From NCBI GenBank assembly GCA_023375785.1, contig SZWC01004719.1, positions 3,486 to 67,485 of the forward strand: DNA of 64,000 nt, read 5' to 3'. Below the pieces are notes generated by a model. That model was not told where the DNA came from. It saw only the letters and a program-made list of their open reading frames with translations, and made no database searches. A program made the position numbers and the translations under genes. Positions 59,213 through 64,000 of the stretch are shown one piece after another; positions within the stretch are counted from its first letter, which is position 1, and each line of letters opens with the position of its first letter. The stretch comes from Penium margaritaceum (Eukaryota > Streptophyta > Zygnematophyceae > Desmidiales > Peniaceae).

Positions 59213-61334
59213 AAGGAGGATGTCTGTGTTGGGAAATGGGCCATTCGGCTCAGTTTCAGGTCGACAGGAGCAAGTTCCAGGAAACTACCAGATGCCTGCT
59301 CCGATCATCAATCCGACTTCGTCATTGGAAAGATTAGGTGGCGACATGTCTACAATCCAAGTTTCAGGCCGATCCAAAGGTCGGATTGGGAGGAATGAAT
59401 GTTCGGAATTTCTGGGGTCATCGTCCTCCGGTGTCTGGGTGACCATGGGCAACGGCTCCATGCCTTAGCCTGAAAAAGGAAAAGGCAAGAGGTCCAGGGT
59501 CAAGACCCGATGTGATAAACATCCAAAAAGGTCCTAGATTTTTGGGTTGCCTTGTCAGAGTATGCTGACTAGGAAAAACGTACCTCTCCTTACTTTTTAG
59601 GCGAGGTGAGATTTTTGTGTGCTAGCCATGGACGCAAGGCAATTCCCCATGGGATTATGGGTTATGTGACCACTAGGAGGAGTGTGCCATGATAGCATTC
59701 TCTAGCTCTGTAGGTCGTGTGTGAGTGGTCAGCTTGATTGCTAGACTTATTTTCGCTCTTGTGTGAGATTATGGACTCTAGTGTGTGAGCCTTAGCCTCC
59801 ATGGCTAAGTTGTGTGGCTTGTGAGAGGTCTGACTTGTCCCAGCTCTAACTCTATATGTAATCCATCATTTTGAGTGACTTAACAACCATTCTTCAGCAC
59901 AACGGATGCCTTTTCAGTCCCACATGCTCGCTGCTCCAAGGTCACCTCTATCCTCCAATTATAACAGTATGGTGTATCTAGGAATAAAAGTAATTGAAGT
60001 TGCTTGTGTTTGTCTAGTTTGTTCATCCCATTACAGCTGAAGTGGAACATTTTAATGTTTTCTGTTTTGTAAGATACACTTTGCGATTTGATGAAATTTG
60101 TGGTGGAATTAGAGAAATCTGGCATGTCATGTTTCATGGGAGTGAGTTCATGTAGAAGTAAATCAAGATAAAAACATGCGGGGGTACAGAATCAAAAGAA
60201 TGAGCACTACGCTTTACCATGGGAGAGGGGCGTGGCTGATTTGTGGGCTCCTTGCCTCCCTCACTTGCGTCTTCAAGGCTTATAGCCTGGAAGCTTGGCG
60301 ATGTGGTAGGCTCGGGTACCTGCGTGTGAGGGCATGCGTGGGGGGAGATGATAAGGGAGGGAGGAGAGTGTGGTTACGTCTATAAGTAGGTATGGCATAA
60401 CTTGGGTTGAAAGGGAGAATTTGTGAGGGCTCCCAATGGGATGGGCCGCCAAACCTGAAAGTTGCAGGAGTGATGATGTGTTGTGAGTGCAAGTTGGGAT
60501 GGAAACTTGGTTTTGTTAGCATGGGCCATGCTTGTAGGAAGGGGTGGGGAGGGAGGGGACTCTTGGCCATTCGAGGGGTGTGGTAAAGGGGGATGGCTAA
60601 AGTATGGGGGCTTTATACTGTGGAGAGTGATGGTGTAAATGATTTTGTTGAGTGTGGTGTGGTAGGGGAGAGGGGAAACTTTGTGAGCACTAGGTGGTCT
60701 TGATATGTGTGGGTAGGATTGTGTTTGGGGAGGTGGCAGGAATGGGTGTGAGGTTGTTCGTCTTGTGTGCATCTTGGTGAGGTGGGGATGAGGTGTATGC
60801 CTTGGGTTGAGTGTGTGAAGGGGAAGGGGGGCGAGTAGGACCTATAAGTTGAATGTGCTAGTAGATTTGGCTAAGGAGATGGAAGCGGGTGGATGCGTGG
60901 AGTGGCTGAAGGGTGGCGTATGTACATAGCCAGGCTTGTGGGTGTATGGAGCCGACTCAAATTGGGGGGGTGGGGCGGTGCGAGTATGGGTGGAGATGAT
61001 ATGGTTGAACTCAGTAGATACGGGATAGGGTATGAGAGAAATTCTATCAAGCATGGCTGGGAGAGGTGGGGTTGTGCTGGGATGGAGTGCAAGTGGAAAG
61101 TTGCTCTCTCTATGAGTGGGGTGGAGTGTGTGGGTAGAGGTCCGGGATACGTGCGTGTGTAAAGGGACATGGAAGGGACAAAATTCAATGTGCAGAGAGA
61201 ATGTACGACCTGATGTGGTCGGAGGGGGTTGGTGTGGGGACAGTGGTGAGTGGTGATGCCACATGAAGGGGACTGATGTGTGTTTGGTGCAAGGAAGGGG
61301 ATAATGCGTGGTTGTGTGCTGTTTTCCACATGGA
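59213..61334. other. GT-rich stretch without a recognisable gene
   Basis: The plus strand is G/T-rich, so minus-strand frames (60,380-60,772; 60,842-61,390) are rich in His, Pro, Thr and Ser without any motif. The plus frame 59,202-59,468 (88 codons) is ordinary in composition but unrecognised. The segment may include the LINE's 5' region (ORF1), which lies on this side, but nothing proves it. Confidence 0.45.
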
Positions 61335-61454
61335 GCTGTTTTGCACCATGATGCAGAACAACACCATGGTGCCTTTTGATTCTGCACCAATAGTGCTGTT
61401 GTGCACTATGGGGCAGAACAACACCATTGGCTTGTTGTACAAAACATCAATGTG
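61335..61454 (+). repeat. Two 60-bp tandem units
   Basis: Units starting GCTGTT at 61,335 and 61,395, sharing the core GCAGAACAACACCAT. A shortened third copy of the core is near 61,462. They lie in non-coding DNA. Confidence 0.7.
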
Positions 61455-62599
61455 CCGCTCTGAACTACACCATGGTGAAAATGTTGAAGATTTTTCCCTC
61501 CGCATGCCCAAGTGTGGCACTGGGAGGCACTGACAAGCCGTTAGAGAGAGGAAAATATTCAAAGTTGGATCTAGTGGCTCAAGGATCGCTTGAATCCTAT
61601 AATTGAGGATTTTCTCTGAAAGTTGAAATTTTGTTGAATCCGGTAGAAGTTGTTTCATTGGAATCCGACTAGTAACGAGGGAGATATGAGCTTCCAAAGT
61701 TGGAGTGTGTGCGGCGGCTCTTTGAGCTAGCCGCGACTTGACTGCCGGTGAAAAATCAACCGGAACGAGTGACAAATGTCCATCTGGATATTTAGCCCCG
61801 GAAGGGTGCCGAGGCGTCTGGTGGATAAGATCCACTGGAACCAATAGTGCAGGTTGTTACCAAGGAACTTAGCCAAATTACTGGCTCAAAGTCCGAAACT
61901 GAGTAGTATAACATGTTACTCATGGACAGTCAAAATTCTAACTGCAGGTCTGCGGACATGCTTCAAACTCTGCCGCACTCCATAATCAAAGTCAACCCAA
62001 AAATGGCCAAGGTGTGTTGAAACAGTGCAGGGGACCCCTCCTGTTATGCCGAACAAAGCGTAGTTGGTGAAAAGGTATGAGTTGCAAGGCATACACGGCT
62101 TGAGAATTTTGGACACTTGAGAAATTTATGATTAGCGATAAGTTTACTTCAATGACAAGTGTCAAAATGAACGAAGACATACATACAAGTGTCAAGTTAC
62201 ACATGAGGCATAGTCGAGGTGTTTGGGTCAATCGTTGAGCGACGTGTGTGGAGTCGTGTCGTGAGTGGTCGGATTGAGAAGCTCCGTCAAGGAATCAGGG
62301 GGCTTCAACAATCGACGGTGAAGGTGCGAGATGAATTTTATACATCTCGATGTATCTCCATGCGTCAAGAAGTCGACTGAAAGGTCATGAAACGTCTGTC
62401 GATAGTTCGTGAAATTGGTCGAAGTTGTCAGAATGTGTGAGAAGGGCAAGGATAGTTGGCCGAATTGTCCTCGACCATTAGAGCATTTGAGGTTTCGACA
62501 TACGGTGGGCTATTTATGTAATGAAAGAAATGCCCACTCAAATAGTTTAGAGACTCGTGTATGTATGGAACATAACACTTCCTCTCCTTTTAGTCGCCA
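61455..62599. other. Stretch without a recognisable gene
   Basis: No motif-bearing frame. It lies downstream of the minus-strand gypsy fragment and could contain its 3' LTR, but no paired repeat is inside the window to confirm this. Confidence 0.45.
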
Positions 62600-62639
62600 C
62601 GTCCCGACGCACGTATCTTTGTAGCCAGGTGGCGGCGAT

Positions 62640-64000
62640 AATACCCGTCAATCAGATGACTGACGTCACGGAGGTTGTCATAGGATTCCTAGCTATTGTA
62701 TGCATTATCGTATCTATACCACGAAATAAGGTATTCTGTTTTCTTGCCACGTCAGTGATGGCCGAGGATTTCCTCAATGACATACTCGGTGTCCTCGTCC
62801 ACTGGTATAGGAGGAGGGGGAGGTATATCCCTGCCGGGGAAGTTCTTACAGAGTTCATGGTAGTACTTAAGTCTGCTGATATGGAACATCCGGTGAACTT
62901 GCGTAGTGTTGGGGAGTTTGAGTCATGCAACCATGGAGGTTTGCTTGTGCTAGACCTCAAACGGTCCCAACCATCAGGGTTTGAGTTTTGAACAGCCGGC
63001 TTTGCGGAGTTTGATGATTGTTGAACTAAGGAGAACTTTGTTACCAGCGCCAAACATGTCATTGTTCCGATTTCCATCGGCTGCTCTCTTCATCACTGCT
63101 TTTGTATTCGCGAGTATCTGATGTTTTGTCCCAGATGGTGGAGAAATCACGGCATTGGATGTCAACCACAGGAATGTTGCTCTGGCGGTGACGTCCGGCT
63201 GGTGTGGCAGGGTTTTCCATACACCACTTTGAACAGATTTTAACCCGTGGAAGTTGCCAAGTTATATGCAAGCTCAACAGTCATCAATTTGGTTGCCCAA
63301 TCCGTCCCATGTAGCTCGCACAATGTTCAAAGAAGTTGTTCAAGTGTCTAATTGGTCCGCTCAGTTCGGCCGTCGGTTTGAGGGTGGAACACCGTGGAAA
63401 ACTGGATTTGACTATCGCAGCAAGTCATGAATTCGCTAAAGAAATGGTGGGTAAATTGACCGTCTCTATCACTGGTGATGGTTCTCAGCATACCGTGTAG
63501 TCATACAATACTATTTAGAAATATTTGTGCTGTTCCTTTGGCGTTGACAGTGGTCGTTGTCGGGATAAAGTGGGACATTCTAGAAAACCTGTCGATGACG
63601 AGGACTACGTCATATCCCTTGGGTGTGACTGGTAGTCCAATGATAAACTCCATGGAGATGTCCGTCAACAATTCCATTGGAATGGGGAGCAGCTTTAAAA
63701 GTCCGGATGGCCACGTGTGCTAGGATTTTTGTCAATGACACGTGTCGCAGGATTTACATAAGTTTGCCATGTCAGTTTATATCTTGCTCCACCAGTAGTG
63801 CTTTGCTAGCTTCTTCAGCGTCTTGTCTTCTCCAAAATGTCCACCTAGACCGGTGTCATGGCATTCTTCAAGAAGCATGCAAAAATGTTTTTTGTTCGGA
63901 GGCAAGACCACCTGGCAAGTGAATCATCGTCCCCAATAGGTTGCGTCGTGCCAGAACTTGGACTTGTCGCATCTGTCATGTTGATTGTAGCCACGTGTGA
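62640..64000 (-). mobile_element. Ty3/gypsy fragment E (integrase and chromodomain), cut by window end
   Basis: Minus-strand reading with stops and frameshifts. An integrase finger relic (GGHFGEDKTLKKLAK near 63,840, SCDTCH near 63,760) is followed by the core (DISMEFIIGLPVTPKGYD, about 63,665-63,610; TSDRDGQFTHHF near 63,470; FHPQTDGRTERTN near 63,375), then LAYN and VVYGK. The end reads a chromodomain (EYVIEEILGHH near 62,790, RGKKTEYL, NAYNS) with TAG or TGA inside. RT and upstream parts would lie beyond 64,000. Confidence 0.83.

Noticed and set aside
60380-61390. Minus-strand Pro/His/Thr-rich frames of 130-182 codons
   Set aside because: Explained by G/T-rich plus-strand composition; no motif, and overlapping frames have the same character.

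Overview
This is plant-type nuclear DNA in which transposable elements of several ages are nested in each other around one small gene island. The two host genes are intron-bearing, use standard GT/AG splice sites, and look plant-like: an MDL-type MIF homologue lacking the animal CXXC motif, and an epsilon-like 14-3-3. Several elements carry the primer site complementary to plant initiator Met tRNA (TGGTATCAGAGC), and chromodomain Ty3/gypsy elements dominate. I infer a streptophyte, perhaps a charophyte alga or early land plant; the sequence does not settle the species.

Layout. 0-10.8 kb: decayed repeats, namely a purine-rich simple repeat, a minus-strand Ty3/gypsy RT remnant (about 0.35-1.6 kb), a plus-strand gypsy remnant 'A' (about 5.85-8.36 kb, with a telomere-like block inside its integrase), and foldback structures. 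10.9-28 kb: three gypsy elements nested in series. Remnant 'B' (a relative of A) is split inside RT by element 'C' (13,043-26,234, target duplication GAAAT). C is split inside its own RT by a younger copy of its family, element 'D' (16,134-22,873, target duplication AGTAC). D has matching 789-bp LTRs, an intact gag, a textbook -1 frameshift signal, two TAG stops in pol, and an assembly scar (single N flanked by a 309-bp duplication).

30.4-34.3 kb: the gene island. An MDL/MIF gene (+, 3 exons, 115 aa) and a 14-3-3 gene (-, 6 exons, 253 aa) converge tail to tail. 35.5-36.0 kb: a 410-bp TRIM element with a perfect target duplication. 36.1-44.1 kb: Ty1/copia element 1. 44.1-54.9 kb: related copia element 2 (target duplication CTCAT), which contains a 3.7-kb hAT DNA transposon (8-bp duplication GTCCCCGT) with a spliced, stop-bearing transposase gene. 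56.2-59.2 kb: a copia-like gag scrap and a decayed LINE, both minus. 62.6-64 kb: a minus-strand chromodomain gypsy fragment cut by the window edge.

Themes. Nearly all element damage I could compare directly is C-to-T or G-to-A, and CAG glutamine codons repeatedly become TAG, as expected for methylated, silenced repeats. Only the two host genes look functional. The most unusual observations are the frameshift signal of element D, the pol frame that runs into the 3' LTR, the TRIM, and the structured leader repeats shared by the two copia elements.
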